NCBI GenBank assembly: GCA_947623455.1
Contig: OX392532.1
Location: 49,417,058-49,481,057 of the forward strand
DNA: 64,000 nucleotides
Origin: Mimachlamys varia
Lineage: Eukaryota > Mollusca > Bivalvia > Pectinida > Pectinidae
Direction of reading: 5' to 3'
Part shown: positions 52,471-64,000 of the stretch, one piece after another
Position numbering within the stretch: position 1 is the first letter of the stretch
Layout of the letters: the number at the start of each line of letters is the position of its first letter
Notes under the pieces: model-generated
The model's database searches: none
What the model was told of the DNA's origin: nothing
Seen by the model: only the letters and a program-made list of their open reading frames with translations
Translations under genes and position numbers: made by a program

Positions 52471-53364
52471 TGCCGGGGACAGAATATGAAACTACTAAAA
52501 CATCTTGGCTCTACTGTTGTCGATCGCACGGGACCTCGGAGGGCTAAGGTCCAGTGGATCAGTACATGTACGGCCAGGAACTTATCACCCCAGTGTCAGG
52601 TTCATTAAATGTACTCCTTCCCAATAGAAAATGGACTCCATTATTTAAAAATATTCCAGATAAAGTGAACATTAAAAAATATATATATTGTGATAGAAAA
52701 GGGAAATACAGCTCACTTTTGTGACATTAGAAAATTCTTTTCAGTCAGACAATGAAGCTGTATATATTTTTTCTCTATCTTGACGTATTAAGACGGTATT
52801 TAACATGACCATAAACAAATCTATTGTGATACTTGGCCTTATTTTAAAATTCTGTATTTCCATTATTGTTTTATATTTCCAGAGGCCTTTAAGAAAGCCC
52901 GGATAAGGATGATGCAGGCACGTGAGAGTGCCACAAGAGATCTGTTTCAGGAGGCCACAAAAACTCGTGAATTAGCGGCATAGATCAAACATCAGAATGA
53001 AACCGTTGTGGACTATAAAAGGTTAGGACTAATGTTTCAAGCATCTCCTGCCAAATATTTAAAAAGTTAAAATCCCATTTTTTTATGTTTTTCGCACTAT
53101 TTTTAAATAAAAATAATATTTGCTTTCTTGGGATTATCAATATTATTGTACAGAAAGACTCAGAGGAGTGCGATTTTTTAAAAGCATTGTAAACCATAAA
53201 AAGAGAGATCATACAGTGAACAGATACTAAAACAAAATCTAAAATTTTCTAATTTTTTATTTCAGCTGATCGCAACAGTGTTTCCTCTGGACCCTGACAA
53301 TTTAAAGCCATTGTTTCACTGAGTCCTTAGCGACACTGTATTGAAGTGGCTTTACAAGAAATGA
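52471..53364 (+). pseudogene. Broken multi-exon gene relic (copy 9)
   Basis: Same blocks and same three stops as copy 1. Confidence 0.5.
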
Positions 53365-56300
53365 AACATTAAGAAGGCTTACACTTAACGGTATTGCTAT
53401 AATGGAATATAAGGAGAGTTTCAAGAATGACAAAGTTTACTGAATTCATTCACAAATAGGAATTTTTACATCATCAGTCGTGAATTTTTATAATATATAA
53501 ATTAGAACTTGGTGGTATGATAAATGTTGGAAAAGTCTGAATGCCATATATATGTTGTGCACCATGAAGTTTCCTGAAATAAATGACCTTGTCATATACC
53601 GGTAGCTACATTATAGACCAGAAAGAACCATTTACTGTTAGGGTCTGCAGTAATGAAAATGTCCATAAAGAAAAAGATTCCTGATCAAATTGAAATAATG
53701 AAAGTCCCGTCTATAATATATTTTTTCTGAGTCTGAAATTATCACAGTTTTATTTAGTACATTTGTATTATTCCTTCTGCAGGATAATAAATTTGTTAAA
53801 GTTGTGTGGGCAAATCTGTCATCTTACCACTTACTATAGGCTAATCTCAAAAGTGTTATCTCCCTTGTTTTCCCTATCATGGCTCCATTGGGAAGTGTTT
53901 TTGAAACAAATTGGCGGCAGGTAAGTATGACGTCATAATTGGAATAATGTCATCCGATTGTTACATGGCACCAAATCATAACAAAAACACTTCCCAGAGG
54001 TAAATCTTGTATCCACCATTGTGGCATATCAAGGGGGATAACAGCAATTTTGGGAAAGGCTTATATCGTCGTCACTTAATGATTTTTATTACGATAAGAA
54101 TAGAGCTGCCAAACAAAGATTGTAAATAATGTCATAACGATAAATCATTTTTTTTGTCATAAAAAAAATGTTAAGGAATCCTGATCACGATGGTAAATTG
54201 GCATCATTTGGCCATGTGCCATTAAATTCCTCCTCAGAATGTTTATTAGCGATACACCAGAAGTAAGCTATGACAGTGATTCTCTGGAGAAAACAAAGCG
54301 GAAAGTCGTATCTGTCTAGTTTAAATACAATATAACATGATATTGATCATGTGTCTACTCCGTCCTTGTGTTAGTAATTGTAGATATTTTGTAGATACAA
54401 ACGAGCATGTTTTGTATATTTTGTATATATAAATTTAATATTATATACCAAATAAAAATATCCATCAAAACACTCATCAGTATTTGTGGTTTTATTTGAT
54501 AGAGTACCATGTTTGTTATAAAGTTTCCGCAATTTTGTTTTGGAGGAAGTTGAAACCCATATGTTGAAATTAAATTTTGAAATATGCCAAGTTGAACGGG
54601 GTAGGTTTTAAGAAACAGAGGTCTAGGCTCAAAGTTGGTTAACCTTCTAAAACAAAGTGTAACAGTAAAGAGAGTAGTGTGCTTCCGACGGGGATCAAAC
54701 CCTCGATCTCCAGGTTCCTAGTCGGACGCTCTACCGCTGAGCTAAAGGGAAAGTCCGTCATGTGCAGCAAGGCCATATTTAAAGGTGTTCACACTAACAC
54801 CACAACCTAGGTTCTAACTCCCCGTCACCACAGACACGCAACGGAATAGTGTGCTTCCAACTGGGATCGAACCCTCGATCTCCAGATTCCTAGGTGTTAG
54901 TGTATAGAAGGATGTTGTGGCCATGGTGATATTTTTGTACAATGAATAACCCCTATAATAGCATGCCTATCAAAATCTAAAAAAAAATAAGGAGTAAAAT
55001 TGGCTTAAGCATGATAAAGTGGACTTTGTGGACTTCACATTTGCAAAAAAAGAGAAGAAAAAAATTTTGGTTAGAGATAAAAATTTTGACCCTTCCGAAA
55101 CGGGTGTCTACACATGAAAAGCTAGCTTTAGAGGAAGTGAAATTTCGACAACAGGACATGAGGGAAAATAGCGAAAAATCTAAAGGACTCGCACAACTAA
55201 ATAATTTACTATATGTTATTACTAAGCTTTAGAGCTAATAACTTTAATATTTGAAGTTCAACACTAGTGACAACTGCCTGGATTCACAGATACATACATG
55301 GCAAAGACTTCAAATGACATTTTATCAGAAGTTTCGTGGCATTTTAGCTCGCTACGGGCGTCTGCTTTGGACAACTGAAAATTTACATATCAAACCAGTG
55401 AAATGGGACGGGAACCCCCTCTGACTTTTGACCCCATATCAATCCGCCATCACATATCAAAATCTACCAAAAGTATACATTTTTGTAAAGTTAAATATCT
55501 ATAGATTTCATTCAATGCAGAATATGTCAACAATTCACTATTTAGATTATTCAGAATCACTGTACTTAGCCGGAACAAATTTTCGGTAGGGACTACAAAC
55601 GTATGAAACACTTCGTGATAGGCTGATCTAGGGTACATTCGCGCTACAGGTTGAACCGGCACAGAAATAAACCACGATAAACGAACGCACTTGAACCGAA
55701 CCATAGGCAGAGCTAGAAATCTACAGTTTCGGAGGAGAAATCAATGACATATTAATAATAAAATGCCGTTATTTCACACGCCCTCTTAATTATTAAAATA
55801 TTTTTACATCTTCGTCTGATATGACATTATTTAAGAAATAAACAATACAAACTAGCAATAGTCAGCAATTTAGTTTCGGCCAGGTTCGTCTTGACCCCTA
55901 AAAGCACACGTGCCAGATTTTCCAGAGGTCAACCTCGGTCCAAATCTGTGCCTGGTGTTTTCGCTGCAGGTTCAGCTGGTTCAGCTGGTTCAACCTGTAG
56001 CGCGAATGTACCCTTAGTTGTACGAGTCCTAAACAAACGACCTATGCTGGGACACAGATAATTCTGTAACCAAGTATGTAATCTTTAGTTTTAGATAGAA
56101 CGTACAAAGAAAAAATCCTATTGGCGGGGGTAAAATTTTGGGTCAGAAATGCACTTTTTCAGTATTTTTTGTTGTGGTTGGTAACCATGGTTTTCACACA
56201 AGTGATATACATACAAAATATAAATTTATACACTTCTCATTCCTTTCTATTGGTTGGAAATACAATGCTGTTTGCAAAAATATATACATTTATAAACTTT

Positions 56301-57681
56301 GTGTAAATTGCACACTCTGTGTGTATGATTTCGGCCGTAGGCCTGGTCTTCCAGAAATCTATTAATGTTTACTATACTCTGCTACCCTAGTCGGACGCTC
56401 TACCACTGAGCTTAAGGGATAGTCCGTAATGTGCAGCAAGGAGGCCGTATTTAAAGGTGTTCACACTAACACAACAACCCGGTTTTAACTCCCCGTCACC
56501 ACAGGGAGGGCCACAGACACCATTTGTAACAAAATAGTGTGTTTCCACCAGGAATCGAACCTACGATCTCCAGGTTCCTAGTTTGATGCTCTACCACTGA
56601 TCAGCTAAAGGGAAACACCCTCTACCTCAAAGCTAGAAGGCACTTGTAATCCTTTATTCCATTTAAATCTGCTACACTTTGTAAACGTACCTTCCAGTAG
56701 ATAAAAACAATGCAAACAAAATGTTTTGTAGTTTTTCTACATTTTATTAATAATTGATGTGAATGGTATATGCTTCCATGATACAAATTAAAAATGAGTA
56801 AAATTTTGAGTTAGTGTAAATATTTACAAATTAACATTACCAGTACTCACAAGATCAAATAAAAAAAGTGTAAATAAAAAATTGTATCTTTTAAAGCACT
56901 TACAATGTTTAATTGCTGAACACGAATTATGAATCATGATTCTCTTCTCACAAAAATCTTATAATTATACTTAAGGGCATATGGTGTCTTCTCACAAAAA
57001 TCTTATATACTGAAGGGCATATGGCATATTCTGACACAAAAATCTTATATAATTAAGGCCATATGATATCTGATCACCAAAAAAATCTTATATACTTAAG
57101 GGCATACAACTGTATGCTATCTTCTCACAAATTTTTTCTATTTGGGTTTGTACTAATTTATTCCATCATCTGAAGCCCAGTTTGTTTGAATTATCTTTAA
57201 TTGATAATAAAGGGAAACAACTCTAATATAATAAAACATATCCACAAAAGTTTGTACCACACAACAATCTTAATGGCTTTAAAACCACCAGGAAAGTATC
57301 ACTGAACATTTGGTGTCATACAGTAGTCCACAGCAGTGCAATGTATTTGATAGGCTTCAAAGTATAACCAACAAAACTTTATCTAAGTTTGCCTGCAATG
57401 AGTGTGTGGATATTTGATACCATTATAAACTCTAAAATCAATTCTAGGGATGATGAACTTCAGAAGTTTCAAAATCAACAGAAAAATGATAGTTTATAGT
57501 GTCCCCGATACACTTTTGTGATGAAAGCATAAAAATATGTTCAACATATAAAACAACAACACCTTACAAGTGCCATACATCATAAACAACAAAATTAGCA
57601 AACAAATCTATCTCAATAATAACTACAACACGAAGTTTTGACATAAAAGCATTCCAGACATTATAGAGTTGATCTCTGTTT

Positions 57682-58311
57682 TCACGGCGTAAAACCTCCG
57701 GGACTAAGGGCATCACCAGGACTAGAGAAGTTGCTATGGTGACCAGCAGGACTGGGTGATCGGACGCTACGGAATTTGTGCTGCATGCTGTTTACAAAGG
57801 CTCGGTACAGTGGCTCAGACGTGGACAAGTTGGCTGGGTTTTCAGTCGAGAAACGAGAGTTACGCGAGGGTGTGCCTCCCGGGGACCTGTAACGAAAAGT
57901 TGTAAAATATTGGTCCATTCTACTCCAGCCATCGTCACAAAAGATACATGTGTAAATGAAACCCGAGTCTTAGATCAGTTTTGTTTATTTTCACTGATTA
58001 TTCTTTTGATTTTCATAATTCAAAATTTCAATTCTAAGCGATAATCAATGCCCTATTAAAACTTCATCTCAAAATATTTACAACACAAAACTAAAAAGTA
58101 GATCAACATGAACACGGACTTTACAAAATCTCCAGTAATGGAAGGTGTAGCTGGACAGAAAATACAGACACCATAATCACTCACATTCCTGATACAAGAC
58201 TAGAAGACTAGAAATGTCTGTTGAGACATAAATGCCCCCTTCTCCATATGAAATTAGTTCTTCATGCTTATAGCGTTTGCGAAGTTTGATGACAATCCGA
58301 TCAGTAGACAT
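57682..58311 (-). CDS. Unrecognised 137-residue protein, two exons, N110S (copy 10)
   Basis: Exon 1 is 58311-58185 and exon 2 is 57968-57682. Residue 110 is Ser. Confidence 0.5.
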
Positions 58312-58792
58312 TTAAATAAGCTGGTTACATTACCATGGGATGGGACATGAGGGGGCGGGATAGACATGGGTAACACTATATGCCCTCCCCCCCCCCCCAT
58401 TTCATGGTGGGGGCATAGCATAACAATCAATCCTTTTACTTCAATTATAATTTACAGAACACTATCCAAAATTTCCAATTTAATACCCCTACATTTTTAT
58501 TTTTCTGATTTTTTCACTCTCTTTTTGAAAGCAAACAAAGTTTGTTTTTGTGTGATTGCAAAGATGCATTTAATGTTGCTACCTTGAGTGGTTTGTGGTT
58601 CGGAGACGCCGGAGCGGATTGGAGCTGAGAAGTTCCTGCTGGAGACTGCTAAATGAACCAATTGTCGTCATGGAGGACACGGAAAAATCTGACCTGAAAA
58701 ATTACAGGTGAAAATGTAAGGATATGAAAAACGTAAGATATCTACACTATTATTTCAAAACCATGTTTAAATTTCATGCAAATTGTCTACAG

Positions 58793-59686
58793 TGCCGGGG
58801 ACAGAATATGAAACTACTAAAACATCTTGGCTCTACTGTTGTCGATCGCACGGGACCTCGGAGGGCTAAGGTCCAGTGGATCAGTACATGTACGGCCAGG
58901 AACTTATCACCCCAGTGTCAGGTTCATTAAATGTACTCCTTCCCAATAGAAAATGGACTCCATTATTTAAAAATATTCCAGATAAAGTGAACATTAAAAA
59001 ATATATATATTGTGATAGAAAAGGGAAATACAGCTCACTTTTGTGACATTAGAAAATTCTTTTCAGTCAGACAATGAAGCTGTATATATTTTTTCTCTAT
59101 CTTGACGTATTAAGACGGTATTTAACATGACCATAAACAAATCTATTGTGATACTTGGCCTTATTTTAAAATTCTGTATTTCCATTATTGTTTTATATTT
59201 CCAGAGGCCTTTAAGAAAGCCCGGATAAGGATGATGCAGGCACGTGAGAGTGCCACAAGAGATCTGTTTCAGGAGGCCACAAAAACTCGTGAATTAGCGG
59301 CATAGATCAAACATCAGAATGAAACCGTTGTGGACTATAAAAGGTTAGGACTAATGTTTCAAGCATCTCCTGCCAAATATTTAAAAAGTTAAAATCCCAT
59401 TTTTTTATGTTTTTCGCACTATTTTTAAATAAAAATAATATTTGCTTTCTTGGGATTATCAATATTATTGTACAGAAAGACTCAGAGGAGTGCGATTTTT
59501 TAAAAGCATTGTAAACCATAAAAAGAGAGATCATACAGTGAACAGATACTAAAACAAAATCTAAAATTTTCTAATTTTTTATTTCAGCTGATCGCAACAG
59601 TGTTTCCTCTGGACCCTGACAATTTAAAGCCATTGTTTCACTGAGTCCTTAGCGACACTGTATTGAAGTGGCTTTACAAGAAATGA
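58793..59686 (+). pseudogene. Broken multi-exon gene relic (copy 10)
   Basis: Same blocks and same three stops as copy 1. Confidence 0.5.
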
Positions 59687-62600
59687 AACATTAAGAAGGC
59701 TTACACTTAACGGTATTGCTATAATGGAATATAAGGAGAGTTTCAAGAATGACAAAGTTTACTGAATTCATTCACAAATAGGAATTTTTACATCATCAGT
59801 CGTGAATTTTTATAATATATAAATTAGAACTTGGTGGTATGATAAATGTTGGAAAAGTCTGAATGCCATATATATGTTGTGCACCATGAAGTTTCCTGAA
59901 ATAAATGACCTTGTCATATACCGGTAGCTACATTATAGACCAGAAAGAACCATTTACTGTTAGGGTCTGCAGTAATGAAAATGTCCATAAAGAAAAAGAT
60001 TCCTGATCAAATTGAAATAATGAAAGTCCCGTCTATAATATATTTTTTCTGAGTCTGAAATTATCACAGTTTTATTTAGTACATTTGTATTATTCCTTCT
60101 GCAGGATAATAAATTTGTTAAAGTTGTGTGGGCAAATCTGTCATCTTACCACTTACTATAGGCTAATCTCAAAAGTGTTATCTCCCTTGTTTTCCCTATC
60201 ATGGCTCCATTGGGAAGTGTTTTTGAAACAAATTGGCGGCAGGTAAGTATGACGTCATAATTGGAATAATGTCATCCGATTGTTACATGGCACCAAATCA
60301 TAACAAAAACACTTCCCAGAGGTAAATCTTGTATCCACCATTGTGGCATATCAAGGGGGATAACAGCAATTTTGGGAAAGGCTTATATCGTCGTCACTTA
60401 ATGATTTTTATTACGATAAGAATAGAGCTGCCAAACAAAGATTGTAAATAATGTCATAACGATAAATCATTTTTTTTGTCATAAAAAAAATGTTAAGGAA
60501 TCCTGATCACGATGGTAAATTGGCATCATTTGGCCATGTGCCATTAAATTCCTCCTCAGAATGTTTATTAGCGATACACCAGAAGTAAGCTATGACAGTG
60601 ATTCTCTGGAGAAAACAAAGCGGAAAGTCGTATCTGTCTAGTTTAAATACAATATAACATGATATTGATCATGTGTCTACTCCGTCCTTGTGTTAGTAAT
60701 TGTAGATATTTTGTAGATACAAACGAGCATGTTTTGTATATTTTGTATATATAAATTTAATATTATATACCAAATAAAAATATCCATCAAAACACTCATC
60801 AGTATTTGTGGTTTTATTTGATAGAGTACCATGTTTGTTATAAAGTTTTCGCAATTTTGTTTTGGAGGAAGTTGAAACCCATATGTTGAAATTAAATTTT
60901 GAAATATGCCAAGTTGAACGGGGTAGGTTTTAAGAAACAGAGGTCTAGGCTCAAAGTTGGTTAACCTTCTAAAACAAAGTGTAACAGTAAAGAGAGTAGT
61001 GTGCTTCCGACGGGGATCAAACCCTCGATCTCCAGGTTCCTAGTCGGACGCTCTACCGCTGAGCTAAAGGGAAAGTCCGTCATGTGCAGCAAGGCCATAT
61101 TTAAAGGTGTTCACACTAACACCACAACCTAGGTTCTAACTCCCCGTCACCACAGACACGCAACGGAATAGTGTGCTTCCAACTGGGATCGAACCCTCGA
61201 TCTCCAGATTCCTAGGTGTTAGTGTATAGAAGGATGTTGTGGCCATGGTGATATTTTTGTACAATGAATAACCCCTATAATAGCATGCCTATCAAAATCT
61301 AAAAAAAAATAAGGAGTAAAATTGGCTTAAGCATGATAAAGTGGACTTTGTGGACTTCACATTTGCAAAAAAAGAGAAGAAAAAAATTTTGGTTAGAGAT
61401 AAAAATTTTGACCCTTCCGAAACGGGTGTCTACACATGAAAAGCTAGCTTTAGAGGAAGTGAAATTTCGACAACAGGACATGAGGGAAAATAGCGAAAAA
61501 TCTAAAGGACTCGCACAACTAAATAATTTACTATATGTTATTACTAAGCTTTAGAGCTAATAACTTTAATATTTGAAGTTCAACACTAGTGACAACTGCC
61601 TGGATTCACAGATACATACATGGCAAAGACTTCAAATGACATTTTATCAGAAGTTTCGTGGCATTTTAGCTCGCTACGGGCGTCTGCTTTGGACAACTGA
61701 AAATTTACATATCAAACCAGTGAAATGGGACGGGAACCCCCTCTGACTTTTGACCCCATATCAATCCGCCATCACATATCAAAATCTACCAAAAGTATAC
61801 ATTTTTGTAAAGTTAAATATCTATAGATTTCATTCAATGCAGAATATGTCAACAATTCACTATTTAGATTATTCAGAATCACTGTACTTAGCCGGAACAA
61901 ATTTTCGGTAGGGACTACAAACGTATGAAACACTTCGTGATAGGCTGATCTAGGGTACATTCGCGCTACAGGTTGAACCGGCACAGAAATAAACCACGAT
62001 AAACGAACGCACTTGAACCGAACCATAGGCAGAGCTAGAAATCTACAGTTTCGGAGGAGAAATCAATGACATATTAATAATAAAATGCCGTTATTTCACA
62101 CGTCCTCTTAATTATTAAAATATTTTTACATCTTCGTCTGATATGACATTATTTAAGAAATAAACAACACAAACTAGCAATAGTCAGCAATTTAGTTTCG
62201 GCCAGGTTCGTCTTGACCCCTAAAAGCACACGTGCCAGATTTTCCAGAGGTCAACCTCGGTCCAAATCTGTGCCTGGTGTTTTCGCTGCAGGTTCAGCTG
62301 GTTCAGCTGGTTCAACCTGTAGCGCGAATGTACCCTTAGTTGTACGAGTCCTAAACAAACGACCTATGCTGGGACACAGATAATTCTGTAACCAAGTATG
62401 TAATCTTTAGTTTTAGATAGAACGTACAAAGAAAAAATCCTATTGGCGGGGGTAAAATTTTGGGTCAGAAATGCACTTTTTCAGTATTTTTTGTTGTGGT
62501 TGGTAACCATGGTTTTCACACAAGTGATATACATACAAAATATAAATTTATACACTTCTCATTCCTTTCTATTGGTTGGAAATACAATGCTGTTTGCAAA

Positions 62601-63216
62601 AATATATACATTTATAAACTTTGTGTAAATTGCACACTCTGTGTGTATGATTTCGGCCGTAGGCCTGGTCTTCCAGAAATCTATTAATGTTTACTATACT
62701 CTGCTACCCTAGTCGGACGCTCTACCACTGAGCTTAAGGGATAGTCCGTAATGTGCAGCAAGGAGGCCGTATTTAAAGGTGTTCACACTAACACAACAAC
62801 CCGGTTTTAACTCCCCGTCACCACAGGGAGGGCCACAGACACCATTTGTAACAAAATAGTGTGTTTCCACCAGGAATCGAACCTACGATCTCCAGGTTCC
62901 TAGTTTGATGCTCTACCACTGATCAGCTAAAGGGAAACACCCTCTACCTCAAAGCTAGAAGGCACTTGTAATCCTTTATTCCATTTAAATCTGCTACACT
63001 TTGTAAACGTACCTTCCAGTAGATAAAAACAATGCAAACAAAATGTTTTGTAGTTTTTCTACATTTTATTAATAATTGATGTGAATGGTATATGCTTCCA
63101 TGATACAAATTAAAAATGAGTAAAATTTTGAGTTAGTGTAAATATTTACAAATTAACATTACCAGTACTCACAAGATCAAATAAAAAAAGTGTAAATAAA
63201 AAATTGTATCTTTTAA

Positions 63217-64000
63217 AGCACTTACAATGTTTAATTGCTGAACACGAATTATGAATCATGATTCTCTTCTCACAAAAATCTTATAATTATACTTAAGGGC
63301 ATATGGTGTCTTCTCACAAAAATCTTATATACTGAAGGGCATATGGCATATTCTGACACAAAAATCTTATATAATTAAGGCCATATGATATCTGATCACC
63401 AAAAAAATCTTATATACTTAAGGGCATACAACTGTATGCTATCTTCTCACAAATTTTTTCTATTTGGGTTTGTACTAATTTATTCCATCATCTGAAGCCC
63501 AGTTTGTTTGAATTATCTTTAATTGATAATAAAGGGAAACAACTCTAATATAATAAAACATATCCACAAAAGTTTGTACCACACAACAATCTTAATGGCT
63601 TTAAAACCACCAGGAAAGTATCACTGAACATTTGGTGTCATACAGTAGTCCACAGCAGTGCAATGTATTTGATAGGCTTCAAAGTATAACCAACAAAACT
63701 TTATCTAAGTTTGCCTGCAATGAGTGTGTGGATATTTGATACCATTATAAACTCTAAAATCAATTCTAGGGATGATGAACTTCAGAAGTTTCAAAATCAA
63801 CAGAAAAATGATAGTTTATAGTGTCCCCGATACACTTTTGTGATGAAAGCATAAAAATATGTTCAACATATAAAACAACAACACCTTACAAGTGCCATAC
63901 ATCATAAACAACAAAATTAGCAAACAAATCTATCTCAATAATAACTACAACACGAAGTTTTGACATAAAAGCATTCCAGACATTATAGAGTTGATCTCTG
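63217..64000. repeat. Array unit, copy 11 (first 784 bp only)
   Basis: The window ends three bases before the stop codon of this copy's minus-strand gene would begin. The visible part carries C at the first informative site, where copy 6 (its counterpart five units back) has A. It lacks the divergent left-block bases of copy 1. It contains the minisatellite at 63267-63452. Confidence 0.97.

Larger units (their letters stand above)
50573..56894. repeat. Array unit, copy 9 (6322 bp)
   Basis: Alleles: C C G C C C T A. Sub-features: minisatellite 50623-50808, minus-strand gene 51360-51989, broken plus-strand gene 52471-53364, MITE-like element 53836-54064, tRNA-like composite 1 54681-54894, foldback element 55631-56013, tRNA-like composite 2 56386-56616. 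Confidence 0.97.
56895..63216. repeat. Array unit, copy 10 (6322 bp, recombinant pattern)
   Basis: Alleles: C C G C T T C A. The left part is of the copy 4/9 type and the right part of the copy 2/7 type. Sub-features: minisatellite 56945-57130, minus-strand gene 57682-58311, broken plus-strand gene 58793-59686, MITE-like element 60158-60386, tRNA-like composite 1 61003-61216, foldback element 61953-62335, tRNA-like composite 2 62708-62938. Confidence 0.97.
1..64000. repeat. Macrosatellite array of a 6.32-kb unit, 10.1 copies head to tail
   Basis: The same 6319-6322-base unit recurs eleven times with no intervening sequence and always in the same orientation. Unit lengths are 6319 (copy 1), 6321 (copy 7) and 6322 (all other full copies). 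The differences come from two net bases missing in the left part of copy 1 and from an 11- instead of 12-base C tract in copies 1 and 7. Copies 2-10 differ at only about nine single-base sites found by eye. No rRNA, histone, snRNA or other standard tandem gene family is visible in the unit. The array reaches both window edges, so its true size is unknown, and phase 1 of the unit is set by the window start rather than by biology. Confidence 0.98.

Noticed and set aside
1..64000. CRISPR array or prokaryotic operon
   Set aside because: The repeats are 6.3 kb without short unique spacers, no cas-like or operon-like genes are present, and introns and tRNA-derived elements point to a eukaryote.
1..64000. 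rDNA, 5S, histone or U-snRNA tandem cluster
   Set aside because: I could not find any segment resembling those genes on either strand of the unit.

Overview
The window is a head-to-tail tandem array of one 6.32-kb unit. Ten complete copies and 784 bases of an eleventh fill all 64 kb, with no other sequence between them. Nothing looks bacterial: the DNA is AT-rich, long prokaryote-style genes and operons are absent, and the gene-like parts have GT..AG introns and AATAAA signals. Degenerate tRNA-derived elements and small inverted-repeat elements sit between them. A eukaryote, most likely an invertebrate, fits best. A mollusc is my guess, from the GTTATCTCCCTTG-type element end and the ATACCGGTA motif, both of which I associate with molluscan DNA; this is inference only.

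Layout of one unit (coordinates of copy 1): a ~43-bp minisatellite (51-235); a quiet AT-rich stretch; a minus-strand two-exon gene model encoding 137 residues (exon 1 1289-1415, exon 2 786-1072); a G-rich/C-tract intergenic segment (1416-1695); plus-strand exon-like blocks of a broken gene (about 1696-2789, three in-frame stops); an AT-rich tail; a 229-bp MITE-like inverted-repeat element (3261-3489); tRNA-like composite 1 (4106-4319); a 383-bp foldback element with perfect 27-bp terminal inverted repeats (5056-5438); tRNA-like composite 2 (5811-6041); and an AT-rich linker to the next copy. Unit starts are at 1, 6320, 12642, 18964, 25286, 31608, 37930, 44251, 50573, 56895 and 63217.

Copies 2-10 are almost identical: by eye I found about nine variable single-base sites and one C-tract length change in 6322 bp. 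The variants are not random. Copies 1-5 and 6-10 carry nearly the same series of alleles, so there is a higher-order repeat of five units (about 31.6 kb). Copies 5 and 10 look like recombinants between two unit types. Copy 1 stands apart over its first ~766 bases (about 2% different, two net bases shorter) and then becomes virtually identical to the rest.

The only gene model that stays open across a splice junction is the minus-strand 137-residue protein, which I do not recognise. It is intact in all ten full copies, with one amino-acid variant (N110S). The facing plus-strand gene is broken by the same three stops in every copy, so it was probably dead before the array expanded. Everything else in the unit looks like non-coding or transposon-derived DNA. 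Copy numbers and the higher-order pattern depend on the assembly being right.
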